Shown here: in pieces, positions 17,587 to 26,425 of the stretch
How positions within the stretch are numbered: position 1 is the stretch's first letter
Layout: every line of letters starts with the position of its first letter
DNA from: Rhodothermaceae bacterium Tc-Br11_B2g6_7
GTDB lineage: Bacteria > Bacteroidota > Rhodothermia > Rhodothermales > Salinibacteraceae
Length of the DNA: 64,000 nucleotides
Assembly (NCBI GenBank): GCA_001564055.1
Contig: LKNB01000007.1
Span: forward strand, 1-64,000
Reading direction: 5' to 3'
Program-made: the position numbers and the translations under genes
Notes under the pieces: generated by a model
The model's database searches: none
Seen by the model: only the letters and a program-made list of their open reading frames with translations
Told to the model about the DNA's origin: nothing

Positions 17587-19263
17587 ATGCTGTTTACCGC
17601 TTCTGCAATCGCTGGTGGGATAGGGCTCTTTTTGCTGGGGATGATCCTCATGACCGAGGGGCTGAAAAGCGCGGCGGGCCAGACCTTTGAACGCGCCCTC
17701 CGGCGCTTCACGCACACGCCCAGCGCAGCCATTGCCTCGGGCGCCGGCATAACGGCGCTGGTGCAATCGTCCAGTGCCACTACGGTTACGACGATCGGCT
17801 TTGTGAGCGCAGGATTGATGACCTTTCCCCAGGCGCTCGGCGTCATTTTCGGCGCTAACCTGGGCTCTACCAGCACGGGCTGGATCGTGGGTCTGCTGGG
17901 CCTGCAGCTTTCCATCGGCGTGGTCGCGCAGCCCATGGTGGCCGTTGGCGCGTTGATGCGCTTGCTGGGCCGGGGACGCATAGCGGACGCGGGCCTGGCG
18001 CTGGCCGGGTTTGGCCTCATCTTCGTAGGGATCGACGTGCTGCAAGCCGGCACCGGCGAACTCGCCACGCGCATCACGCCAGAGGACTTCCCCGACGACA
18101 CCTGGATAGGGCGCCTGGTGCTCGTGGGCATCGGCACCCTCATGACCGTGCTCATGCAGTCTTCCAGCGCTGCCGTAGCCACTACGCTAACCGCACTCTA
18201 CAGTGGGGCCATCGGACTGGAACAGGCTGCGGCGCTTGTCATCGGGCAAAACCTTGGGACCACCGTCAAAGCCGCCATTGTGAGTATCGGCGCCTCGATT
18301 CCAGCTAAGCGTACGGCACTGGCTCACATTCTCTTCAACACGATTACCGCCCTGATCGCATTTGCGCTGTTGCCGCTATTTGTGTACCTCGTAGATGCGG
18401 CTCCTGGTCTTACCCCGGGAGATGCCGCACTGGTGATCGCGCTCTTCCATACGGTGTTTAATCTACTTGGTATTCTGCTTTTCCTGCCCTTTCTGCATCC
18501 GTTTGCTCACGCGATCGAACGACTAATTCCAGAACGGGGGCCACAGCTAACCCGCTACCTGGACGACAGCGTGACAGAAACCCCGTCGGTTGCCGCAGAG
18601 GCGGCACGCCGCACCGTCAAGACCATTGCTACCGTTATGTTTGAGGATACGGGGGCCGTCCTTGAGAACGGGGCACAAAACGCAAAATTAGAGCAGCGGC
18701 TCTTTGCGGCCAAGCAGGCCTTGCGCGACACGCGCCGGTTTCTCTCCCAGACCCCCGGCCTCTCCTCTTCCGAAGAAGCGTACGTACAACACGTATCGAC
18801 GCTGCATGCCCTGGAGCATTTAGAGCGGCTGGTGGCTGCCCTGGAGCAAGCACAGCCATTTCGATCGGTGGGTTCGGAAGAAAAACTCGAGCGCTTGCGC
18901 AGCCTGGCTGCTGTCATCTTGCGCGAACTCCACGACGAGCTTGCACAAACGGACGACGAAGACCCGGCAGCCCGGGAAGCGTTACTTTCCCGCATTGCAG
19001 AGAAGGCCAACGATGTAGCAGAGGAACGGCGCGCCCTCCGGCCGGACATTCTTGACGCTCTCGCTGCCGGTCGCTTCCCGCCTGACCGCGGCCTGCAGGT
19101 GCTTGAGGCCGCTCGCTGGCTCGACCGCATCGCCTACCACGCCTGGCGCATCGCGCATCACCTCTACCGTGCCGATGCCGAAAGCGACCCACGAACGGAC
19201 GAGGAAGCGCATCAACATCGCCTGGACCGGACCCGCGAGCATCACTCGCCCCACCACTCGTAA
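17587..19263 (+). CDS. Na/Pi cotransporter family protein with PhoU-like C-terminus
   Basis: GIGLFLLGMILMTEGLK; duplicated QSSSATTVTTIGFVSAG / MQSSSAAVATTLTAL motifs; helical C-terminal region. Confidence 0.92.
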   Translation: MLFTASAIAGGIGLFLLGMILMTEGLKSAAGQTFERALRRFTHTPSAAIASGAGITALVQSSSATTVTTIGFVSAGLMTFPQALGVIFGANLGSTSTGWIVGLLGLQLSIGVVAQPMVAVGALMRLLGRGRIADAGLALAGFGLIFVGIDVLQAGTGELATRITPEDFPDDTWIGRLVLVGIGTLMTVLMQSSSAAVATTLTALYSGAIGLEQAAALVIGQNLGTTVKAAIVSIGASIPAKRTALAHILFNTITALIAFALLPLFVYLVDAAPGLTPGDAALVIALFHTVFNLLGILLFLPFLHPFAHAIERLIPERGPQLTRYLDDSVTETPSVAAEAARRTVKTIATVMFEDTGAVLENGAQNAKLEQRLFAAKQALRDTRRFLSQTPGLSSSEEAYVQHVSTLHALEHLERLVAALEQAQPFRSVGSEEKLERLRSLAAVILRELHDELAQTDDEDPAAREALLSRIAEKANDVAEERRALRPDILDALAAGRFPPDRGLQVLEAARWLDRIAYHAWRIAHHLYRADAESDPRTDEEAHQHRLDRTREHHSPHHS

Positions 19264-19401
19264 AACGCACGCCGATGCTTGAATACATGCCATGGCCTGG
19301 CATATTCGCCATCTGGCGTACAAGATGCCTCGCCTTTGCCGACTCCTTCCACCCATCTTTGGTGCGTTCAAACAAAAGCCATTGTCGGTCAGTTGAGGGG
19401 T

Positions 19402-19424
19402 GCCACAGGGTTGTCACCCGTGGC
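19402..19424 (+). promoter_or_regulatory. RNA hairpin in the ssb leader
   Basis: gccac-a-gggt-tgtc-accc-gtggc, 9 bp with a single bulge. Confidence 0.5.
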
Positions 19425-19517
19425 TCGTATCATGGGTGGTAAACCGCAAGACCTTCCATCGCGGAAGTCGTCCATGTACGCCTCCTGGTGGATTCATGTA
19501 CTGCACGTACGGACCGG

Positions 19518-19539
19518 GTGGCATCCTCCGGGGTGCCAC
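19518..19539 (+). promoter_or_regulatory. RNA hairpin in the ssb leader, closed by a UCCG tetraloop
   Basis: gtggcatcc-tccg-gggtgccac, 9 bp including one G.U. Confidence 0.5.
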
Positions 19540-19595
19540 GGACTCATGTCGAATCGCCAGGGGCTCATTTTAAACAAACTACAGGAGGTGTTACG

Positions 19596-20084
19596 ATGGC
19601 ACGAGGTGTAAACAAAGCAATCATTATCGGCAATCTGGGGCAAGACCCCGAACTCCGCTACACGGGGAGTGGAACAGCCGTGTGCAACATGAGCGTGGCT
19701 ACGAACGAGTCGTACAAAGACTCCGACGGCCAACTCGTCGAAAAGACGGAATGGCACCGGGTGGTCGCCTGGGCCCGCCTTGCCGAGATCTGTGGGGAAT
19801 ACCTGCAGAAAGGCTCACAGGTGTACTTCGAAGGCTCGCTCCAAACCCGCTCCTGGGAGGACCGTGACGGTAATACAAAGTACACAACCGAGATCAAGGC
19901 GCGTGATATGATGATGCTCAGCGGGCGCGGTGGCCCAAATGGTGGCGATGGAGGCGGCTTTAGCCAAGGCCGCGGGAGTGACAATATGGATCAGCGGCAG
20001 CCCAAACCACAGCCACAGCAATCTGGCGGACGCCCGCAACAGAATGGCGGTGAGTTTTCCCCGGATGACGACCTGCCGTTTTAG
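19596..20084 (+). CDS. ssb: Single-stranded DNA-binding protein
   Basis: [38 protein letters not shown]...; acidic C-terminal tip DDDLPF; SD AGGAGGTG at 19583. Confidence 0.98.
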   Translation: MARGVNKAIIIGNLGQDPELRYTGSGTAVCNMSVATNESYKDSDGQLVEKTEWHRVVAWARLAEICGEYLQKGSQVYFEGSLQTRSWEDRDGNTKYTTEIKARDMMMLSGRGGPNGGDGGGFSQGRGSDNMDQRQPKPQPQQSGGRPQQNGGEFSPDDDLPF

Positions 20085-20124
20085 CAGCCCCAGCGCTTTG
20101 CAGCAGCGCTTTTGCCAACGACCA

Positions 20125-20157
20125 AGCGGCACCCTCCACCGGGTGCCGCTTTTTTTG
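20125..20157 (+). terminator. Intrinsic terminator after ssb
   Basis: agcggcaccc-tccacc-gggtgccgct-ttttttg, 10-bp stem. Confidence 0.93.
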
Positions 20158-20319
20158 CTTTTCACTCGCCACAGTACGATGGAAACGCCCCTTTCAGGCA
20201 GTCGTTAAAAGCCATAACCCACCGGCAGAGCACAGCCTGGCAAGATTTTCGCAGCAACAGGTTGAGCTGCCTGCCGCCGCGTATCTATCCGCATGCGGGA
20301 TGCATCCTTTGAATAGGTG

Positions 20320-20338
20320 ACGGCGACTCGCCGTTTTT
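20320..20338 (+). promoter_or_regulatory. Short terminator-like hairpin just before the GldE/CorC-like CDS
   Basis: acggcg-act-cgccgt followed by TTTT, directly upstream of the first in-frame start. Confidence 0.5.
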
Positions 20339-20341
20339 AGA

Positions 20342-21781
20342 TTGGACCCTGCCCACGCGCTCGTTTCATTTCTTCTGCAATCGCCCCTGGGGGCGATGCC
20401 GGAGGCGCTGGGGCTCACCTTTGCCGCGCAAGGCCTTCTGCTCGTGGTGCTGTTGCTGCTCTCGGCCATATGCTCCGGATCCGAAGTGGCGCTGTTCTCC
20501 ATCAAAGGGAGCCTTCGTGAGCACCTGTCTGAGGCTGACGATGCGGCGTCAGCGCGCATCTTGTCGTTGCTGGAGACTCCTCGCCAGCTGCTCATCACCA
20601 TTTTGCTGCTAAATACGGTGGTGAACGTCTCAGCCGCTATCCTGGCAGCCGTAATGACGGCGCAAGTCGCCCTGGCTTATGGCCTCAACTACACGGTGAT
20701 CATCATTATTGAGGTTATCGTGCTGGCCTTTGTGCTGCTGGTGATTAGCGAGATCACGCCCAAACTCATCGCCACCAAACATGCGGTGACCTACAGCCGC
20801 CGTATCTCTGGCGTGATGACCCTGCTTGTTGCCCTCTTCTCTCCCCTTACTCGACTCATTGCAGGTTTTACGCAGCGCCTGCAACAGCGATTTGCACGGG
20901 CCAACGGCGAGCGGCTTTCCCCCGAAGACCTCCGGACGATCGCGGAGATTGGCGAGGCCCAGGGCTCTATTGAGGAAGACGAGCGCAACCTGATCGACTC
21001 CATCGTTGAGTTTGGCGAAACGACCGTCCGCGAGGTCATGGTAAGCCGGCTGGACGTGGTCGCCCTGCCCGTGACGTCGACGCTGGAGGAAGCGCTCGCC
21101 ACCATTCGGTCCAGCGGGCACTCCCGGCTCCCGCTCTACGTGGATCACCTCGACAATATTCTGGGCATCGTTTACGCGAAAGACCTACTGCCCCACCTCG
21201 ACGCCACCGAAAAAGGCCCTGCCACCGCATCAGCAGGGGCGGTTTCGGAGGAGACAGCACCGGCTACTGCAATCGATTGGACGTCCATTGCCCGTGAGCC
21301 CATGTTCGTGCCGCTCGGCCGGACGCTTGACGACGTCCTTACCGATTTCCAGACCAAGAAGACCCATATGGCCGTGGTGGTCGATGAGTATGGCGGCACA
21401 GCCGGCCTGGTGACCCTTGAGAATGTGCTGGAGGAAATCGTCGGCGACATCCGGGACGAGCACGACGATGAGGAGGACGAAACCCTCCTTACCCGGGTAG
21501 ACCAGACCACCTACCAGGTCGACCCCCGCATCAACCTCGACACGCTCGGGGAGCACCTGGGCATGGACCTGGATGAAAAGGATTTTGACTTTGAGACGCT
21601 GGGCGGCCTGGTGTATCATCTGGCCGGGGATATCCCACAAGTAGACGACGAGTACCAACATCGGCAACTGCGGCTTCGGGTAGAGTCGGTAAATAACCGG
21701 CGCATTGGTGAAGTGCGCATTGATGTGCTCCCGGAGGAAGAAGTGGCGGCGGCATCAGCGGACGAACCACAGGGTCGGTAA
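20342..21781 (+). CDS. CNNM/CorC-HlyC family (DUF21 + CBS pair + transporter-associated domain) membrane protein, GldE-like
   Basis: LLLLSAICSGSEVALFSIKGSLRE; CBS motifs; VVVDEYGGTAGLVTLENVLEEIVGDI; start uncertain (TTG 20342 or a downstream ATG). Confidence 0.9.
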   Translation: MDPAHALVSFLLQSPLGAMPEALGLTFAAQGLLLVVLLLLSAICSGSEVALFSIKGSLREHLSEADDAASARILSLLETPRQLLITILLLNTVVNVSAAILAAVMTAQVALAYGLNYTVIIIIEVIVLAFVLLVISEITPKLIATKHAVTYSRRISGVMTLLVALFSPLTRLIAGFTQRLQQRFARANGERLSPEDLRTIAEIGEAQGSIEEDERNLIDSIVEFGETTVREVMVSRLDVVALPVTSTLEEALATIRSSGHSRLPLYVDHLDNILGIVYAKDLLPHLDATEKGPATASAGAVSEETAPATAIDWTSIAREPMFVPLGRTLDDVLTDFQTKKTHMAVVVDEYGGTAGLVTLENVLEEIVGDIRDEHDDEEDETLLTRVDQTTYQVDPRINLDTLGEHLGMDLDEKDFDFETLGGLVYHLAGDIPQVDDEYQHRQLRLRVESVNNRRIGEVRIDVLPEEEVAAASADEPQGR

Positions 21782-21922
21782 AGGCCGGACGCCCATGAGC
21801 GCTTGGGACGCTTCACTGGGCCTTGACTTTCGTCAGATTCTGAAGGTTATTGCAGCGTCTGCGTACCGATCATGCGGATACGCGGCCCCTCTTTCCCTCG
21901 CTCTACCTCACCTCTCTCAACT

Positions 21923-23296
21923 ATGGCAACAGAAACCCTGCAACGCGGTCAGTGGGGCTCTCGCATTGGATTCATTCTCGCGGCTGCTGGCTCGGCCATC
22001 GGGCTGGGCAACATCTGGCGATTCCCCTACCTGGCGGGAGAAGGTGGCGGCGGCGCCTTTGTGCTCATCTATCTGGTGTGCGTGGTGGGCATCGGGATGC
22101 CGTACTTGTTTGCAGAGCTGGCCCTGGGCCGCAAAAGCCAGCGCAATCCGGTAGGCGCCATCATGTCGCTGGTGGGGCCCCGCTCGCTCTGGGTCATCGT
22201 TGGGGCCTTTTGCGTGCTTGCAGGCTTCGTGATTCTTAGCTACTACAGCGTGATCGCAGGCTGGGCGGTGGGCTACGCGGTGAAGGAGGTCATCGCTCCC
22301 GGCATGCCCTTTGGGGAGTTTGTGGCCTCCCCCACCATGGTGATCGGGCTACTGGCCGTCTTCTTGGCCCTCACCCTTCTCGTGGTCGTCGGCGGCATTG
22401 AGCAGGGCATTGAGCGCTGGGCGAAAATCCTGCTACCGATCCTGCTGGTGCTGATGATCCTCGTGATCATACGCTCTGTTACCCTGCCCGGCGCCGGTGA
22501 AGGCATTGCTTTTTTCCTCATACCCGATTTCTCACAGGTTAGCCTGGACCTTGTGATCGTAGCCCTGGGCCAGGCGTTCTTTACCCTGAGCCTGGGCATG
22601 GGCGCTATGATTACTTACGGGTCGTACCTCGCCAAAACCGAGGATATTGCCATCTCAGGGGGCTACGTGGTGATCTTCAACACCGTAGTGGCCCTCATGG
22701 CCGGCTTCATGATTTTCCCGGCCCTGGCCGCTACGGGCGTGGATGCCGCCTCCGGTCCAGCCCTCGTCTTCCTGGCACTGCCTGAGGTCTTTGCCCAGAT
22801 GCCCCTCGGCGGGCTGGTGAGTGTCACGTTCTTCGTGCTCCTATCCATTGCAGCCCTCACCTCCAGCATCTCCCTGCTCGAGGTTGTGGTCTCCTACTTT
22901 GTCGATGAGACCGCATGGAGCCGCAAGAAGTCTGTCCTCATTATCGGCGGCTTCACCTTCCTCATGGCCATCCCCTCCGCCCTTTCGCAGGGCGCTGTCG
23001 CCAGCCTCAGTGATCTGAGCTATCTCCTGGGCGATGACGGGCTCTTTGGCGCCAACGACTTTCTCAGCTTGCTGGATGTGCTCGTGGGGAGCGTTGGCCT
23101 GGCCATCGGAGCCTTTTTCCTGAGTATCTTTATCGCGTGGGTCTGGGGTGCCTCTGAAGCGGCGAAAGAACTCGAGCAAGGCGGCAGCCTGTTGACGCCG
23201 GGCCTAATCAAGGTATGGGTGTTTATGATGAAGTACGTCTTGCCGCTAATCATTGCCGTTATCATCATCGGAAATCTCGTCGGGATTGATGTATAG
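21923..23296 (+). CDS. Sodium-dependent transporter (NSS/SNF family)
   Basis: WGSRIGFILAAAGSAIGLGNIWRFPYLAGEGGGGAFVLIYL. Confidence 0.96.
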   Translation: MATETLQRGQWGSRIGFILAAAGSAIGLGNIWRFPYLAGEGGGGAFVLIYLVCVVGIGMPYLFAELALGRKSQRNPVGAIMSLVGPRSLWVIVGAFCVLAGFVILSYYSVIAGWAVGYAVKEVIAPGMPFGEFVASPTMVIGLLAVFLALTLLVVVGGIEQGIERWAKILLPILLVLMILVIIRSVTLPGAGEGIAFFLIPDFSQVSLDLVIVALGQAFFTLSLGMGAMITYGSYLAKTEDIAISGGYVVIFNTVVALMAGFMIFPALAATGVDAASGPALVFLALPEVFAQMPLGGLVSVTFFVLLSIAALTSSISLLEVVVSYFVDETAWSRKKSVLIIGGFTFLMAIPSALSQGAVASLSDLSYLLGDDGLFGANDFLSLLDVLVGSVGLAIGAFFLSIFIAWVWGASEAAKELEQGGSLLTPGLIKVWVFMMKYVLPLIIAVIIIGNLVGIDV

Positions 23297-23324
23297 CCCG
23301 TTACTGCAGTGCACGCACCATCCC

Positions 23325-23849
23325 ATGCGCTCTACGCCATCAGCCGGTGCGCTACCGTCATGCGGCGTGGTGTGCATCGTGCTTTTTCTGTTCATGACGG
23401 GTATTCCGTTAGCTGAGGCGGCCAGCGAAGATGACCGGCGTCTGCTGCTTCGCGCGGAGGTGCACACGTCTAACGCGTCTGCGGATCAGGAAGCCTTCAC
23501 CAGCGCGCAAACCTTGCGGGCAGCGCTGCTCTATGGAGCGCCCGAACGCACAGTCTCTGAAGGCCGCTCCCGAGTTCAGGAACGGGTGGACCCCTGGTTC
23601 TCCTTCGACAAAGTACAGCACCTCACCTTCAGCGCTCTTTTTACGGTGGGCTGGCAGTATGCGCTCGAGAACAAGCTCGACTGGACACGCAATGACGCCC
23701 TCCCCCTCTCTATTGGGGCGACGGCCGCCATTGGCCTTAGCAAAGAGCTGTACGACTGGCAGCTGGGACCGCGACGCTTTTTTAGCTACCGGGATATGAT
23801 AGCCAACGGGGTTGGGATCTTATTGGCTACCGGCTTTATTCTGCTCTGA
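23325..23849 (+). CDS. Putative DUF2279/YfiM-like exported protein
   Basis: Signal-like N-terminus; DPWFSFDKVQHLTFSALFTVGWQY...GLSKELYDWQ...FSYRDMIANGVGI. Confidence 0.65.
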   Translation: MRSTPSAGALPSCGVVCIVLFLFMTGIPLAEAASEDDRRLLLRAEVHTSNASADQEAFTSAQTLRAALLYGAPERTVSEGRSRVQERVDPWFSFDKVQHLTFSALFTVGWQYALENKLDWTRNDALPLSIGATAAIGLSKELYDWQLGPRRFFSYRDMIANGVGILLATGFILL

Positions 23850-23947
23850 ACAGGCGGCCACAAGCCAGCGAACGAACCCACCCCCCACACGTACGCCTAC
23901 TCTGTCCTTCTCATCATGCTTAGCCCACAGCTGGCACCCCATCGCGC

Positions 23948-25468
23948 ATGAGCTCTGTCAAAGATCATTGCGGTATCTTCGGAATCTTTAATGCCTCCGA
24001 TGCCGCGCGTCGGGCCTACTACGGCTTGCACGCGCTGCAGCACCGCGGGCAGGAGTCGGCCGGCATCGTCACGTCCACCTTCGACGAGCAGCGTGGGCAA
24101 CCCGTTATGCCCGTATACAAGGACTTCGGGCTTGTGCTGGATGTCTTCGACGACAATTCGCTGTTCGAGGAGCGCCTCATGGGCGACTCGGCGATTGGCC
24201 ACACCCGCTACTCCACCAGCGGCTCGGCCGATAACCGCATGAACATCCAGCCGTTCGTGGTACACTACCACGATGGCAACATCGCCCTGGCACATAACGG
24301 CAACCTGTCCAACGCCCGGGAAATCCGGAAGGCCTTTAGCGACCGAGGCACGCTCTTTCAGACCACCAGCGATAGCGAGCTGATCCTCCATCTCATCGCG
24401 CAGTCGCGGCGTGAGCAGCAGCTGGACCAGATCATCGACGCCCTCACGCAGATCGAAGGCGCATTCTCGCTTGTCCTCCTGACCGACGACCGGCTCATCG
24501 CGGTGCGCGACCCCAACGGCTTTCGTCCCCTCGCGCTTGGCCGCATCGATGATCCGCACCGCGAAGGCACCACCTATTGCGTCGCCAGCGAGACCTGTGC
24601 CTTTGACATACTGAACGCGGAGTACGTACGCGATGTAGCGCCTGGCGAAGTGCTTATCATCGACCGGGAAAGCGCCAAGACGGGTGACTTCACCAGCGTA
24701 CAGCTCGCTCAGCGCCATGGGGTTAGCCAGTGCATCTTTGAGTACGTTTACTTTTCCCGCCCCGACTCCAAGATCTTCGGGGAGATGGTCGACAAGGTGC
24801 GACGGAAGATCGGCAAGCAGATGGCGCACGAGTCGCCTGTGCCTTCCGTCCCCGAAGGCGAGAAGAAGCCCATTGTAATCTCCGTGCCGGACTCGTCCAA
24901 TACTGCAGCGCTCGGCTTCACCACGGAGTGCCAGAAGTTGGGCCACGAATGCCGCTACGAGATTGGCCTCATCCGTAATCACTATGTCGGTCGCACGTTC
25001 ATCGCCCCCGGGCAAGACCGTCGCGAAATGAAGGTGCGCAGCAAGTATAACACCGTCGAAGGCGTGCTGCGCGACCGGACCGTCGTCGTCGTGGACGATT
25101 CCATCGTGCGGGGCACCACAGCACGGCAGCTTGTCCAGATGCTGCACGACGCCGGCGCGAAGGAAGTGCACCTGCGCATCGCATCGCCTGCGGTTATTTC
25201 TCCCTGCTTCTATGGGATGGACTTCCCCAGCACCGATGAGTTACTGGCCAATCAGTTTGACGACGTAGAGGAAATGACCAACTGGCTGGGCGTGGCATCG
25301 CTGGCGTATCTCTCCACTGACGGCCTAATGAAGGCGGTGCACGCCGCCAATGAGAGCGAGCGCGGATACTGCAATGCGTGCTTTACGGCCAACTATCCCG
25401 TTCCGGTGGAGATGGGCGTGAAGAAGGAAGAGAACGAATGGACGCAGTCCGCCAACGCGGGTCAGTAG
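23948..25468 (+). CDS. purF: Amidophosphoribosyltransferase
   Basis: CGIFGIFN...; GHTRYSTSGSADNRMNIQPF; TVVVVDDSIVRGTTARQLVQML. Confidence 0.97.
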   Translation: MSSVKDHCGIFGIFNASDAARRAYYGLHALQHRGQESAGIVTSTFDEQRGQPVMPVYKDFGLVLDVFDDNSLFEERLMGDSAIGHTRYSTSGSADNRMNIQPFVVHYHDGNIALAHNGNLSNAREIRKAFSDRGTLFQTTSDSELILHLIAQSRREQQLDQIIDALTQIEGAFSLVLLTDDRLIAVRDPNGFRPLALGRIDDPHREGTTYCVASETCAFDILNAEYVRDVAPGEVLIIDRESAKTGDFTSVQLAQRHGVSQCIFEYVYFSRPDSKIFGEMVDKVRRKIGKQMAHESPVPSVPEGEKKPIVISVPDSSNTAALGFTTECQKLGHECRYEIGLIRNHYVGRTFIAPGQDRREMKVRSKYNTVEGVLRDRTVVVVDDSIVRGTTARQLVQMLHDAGAKEVHLRIASPAVISPCFYGMDFPSTDELLANQFDDVEEMTNWLGVASLAYLSTDGLMKAVHAANESERGYCNACFTANYPVPVEMGVKKEENEWTQSANAGQ

Positions 25469-25471
25469 ACC

Positions 25472-25531
25472 GGGCGATGGAGTTCGCCTTCCCCACCGGG
25501 GATAAACCGCCACCATGGCTGATGACTCCTG
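25472..25531 (+). ncRNA. Fluoride (crcB-motif) riboswitch aptamer
   Basis: GGGCGATGGAGTTCGCC...TAAAC-CGCCACCATGGC-TGATG-ACTCCT; P1 GGAGT(25479-83)/ACTCC(25525-29); located upstream of crcB. Confidence 0.88.
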
Positions 25532-25555
25532 TTCACAGACCTCAATGAACAGGAG
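25526..25555 (+). promoter_or_regulatory. SD-sequestering hairpin (expression platform of the fluoride riboswitch)
   Basis: ctcctgttca-N10-tgaacaggag perfect 10-bp stem; 3' arm contains AGGAG, 12 nt before the ATG at 25568. Confidence 0.75.
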
Positions 25556-25567
25556 ACGTACGTACGC

Positions 25568-25939
25568 ATGGATTGGTTGTTGGTCATGCTGGGAAGCGCC
25601 CTTGGTGGCGTTGGGCGCTATGTGGTTTCTGCAGTAATGGTCCGGCTGTTCGGGCCCCAATTCCCGCTTGGCACCCTCCTCGTTAACCTATCGGGCGCTC
25701 TGGCTATTGGCGTGTATATGGGGACGCTGGCGCCAAATGCCGTCGCCGTCTTGCATCCGGCCCCACTGGTTGGCCTGACGTTCGGCGTACTGGGAGGCTA
25801 CACAACCTTCTCCTCGTTCAGCCTCGAAACGCTCTACCTGATACGGGATGAGCGGTATCGCGCGGCGGCGGTGTATGTCGGGTTGTCGATACCCCTGTGC
25901 GTGGGTGCAGCGGGACTTGGGTGGTATGCTACCATCTGA
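25568..25939 (+). CDS. crcB: Fluoride exporter CrcB/Fluc (copy 1)
   Basis: GSALGGVGRYVVSAVM...FPLGTLLVNLSGALAIG...GVLGGYTTFSSFSLETL. Confidence 0.95.
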   Translation: MDWLLVMLGSALGGVGRYVVSAVMVRLFGPQFPLGTLLVNLSGALAIGVYMGTLAPNAVAVLHPAPLVGLTFGVLGGYTTFSSFSLETLYLIRDERYRAAAVYVGLSIPLCVGAAGLGWYATI

Positions 25940-25964
25940 TGCTTTTTACCACCTGATGCTTTTT
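25931..25964 (+). repeat. Two-copy tandem repeat, 17-bp unit
   Basis: accatctgatgcttttt / accacctgatgcttttt, overlapping the crcB-1 stop. Confidence 0.85.
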
Positions 25965-26002
25965 ACCGCGTGGTTATCTACGATTTTTTGCAATAACAGA
26001 TT

Positions 26003-26425
26003 ATGCTTGAGGGAAAAGCCCTGCTCTACGTCGCGCTCGGAAGCGCCGCCGGTGGTGGGTTGCGCTATGCCGTAGCCCTCTCCACCGTCACAACCTGGGG
26101 CTCAGCCTATCCCGTCGCCACGCTCTTCGTGAATGTGGTGGGCTCACTTGTCATCGGGTGCATAGCGGGATGGCTCCGCAGCAGCACCCGGCGACTGCGC
26201 TGGACGTCCGTTCATTTGCTGGGCATGACGGGGCTGTGTGGCGGATTTACCACGTTCGCGTTCTTCAGCTGGGATACCTGGGCTATGCTGGCCAGCGGCG
26301 CCTACCTGGCGGCACTGGCCTACGTGGGCCTCTCCGTTGTGCTGAGCCTGGTAGCCGTCTGGGCCGGTTTTACTGGATCCGCACTGCACTTCTTGCGGCG
26401 ACGCTCCCGGCTGGCGGCTTCGTGA
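26003..26425 (+). CDS. crcB: Fluoride exporter CrcB/Fluc (copy 2)
   Basis: GSAAGGGLRYAVALST...YPVATLFVNVVGSLVIG...GMTGLCGGFTTFAFFSWDT. Confidence 0.95.
   Translation: MLEGKALLYVALGSAAGGGLRYAVALSTVTTWGSAYPVATLFVNVVGSLVIGCIAGWLRSSTRRLRWTSVHLLGMTGLCGGFTTFAFFSWDTWAMLASGAYLAALAYVGLSVVLSLVAVWAGFTGSALHFLRRRSRLAAS

Noticed and set aside
23897-25171. 424-aa minus-strand ORF antisense to purF
   Set aside because: purF on the + strand is unambiguous; the antisense frame has no recognisable motif.
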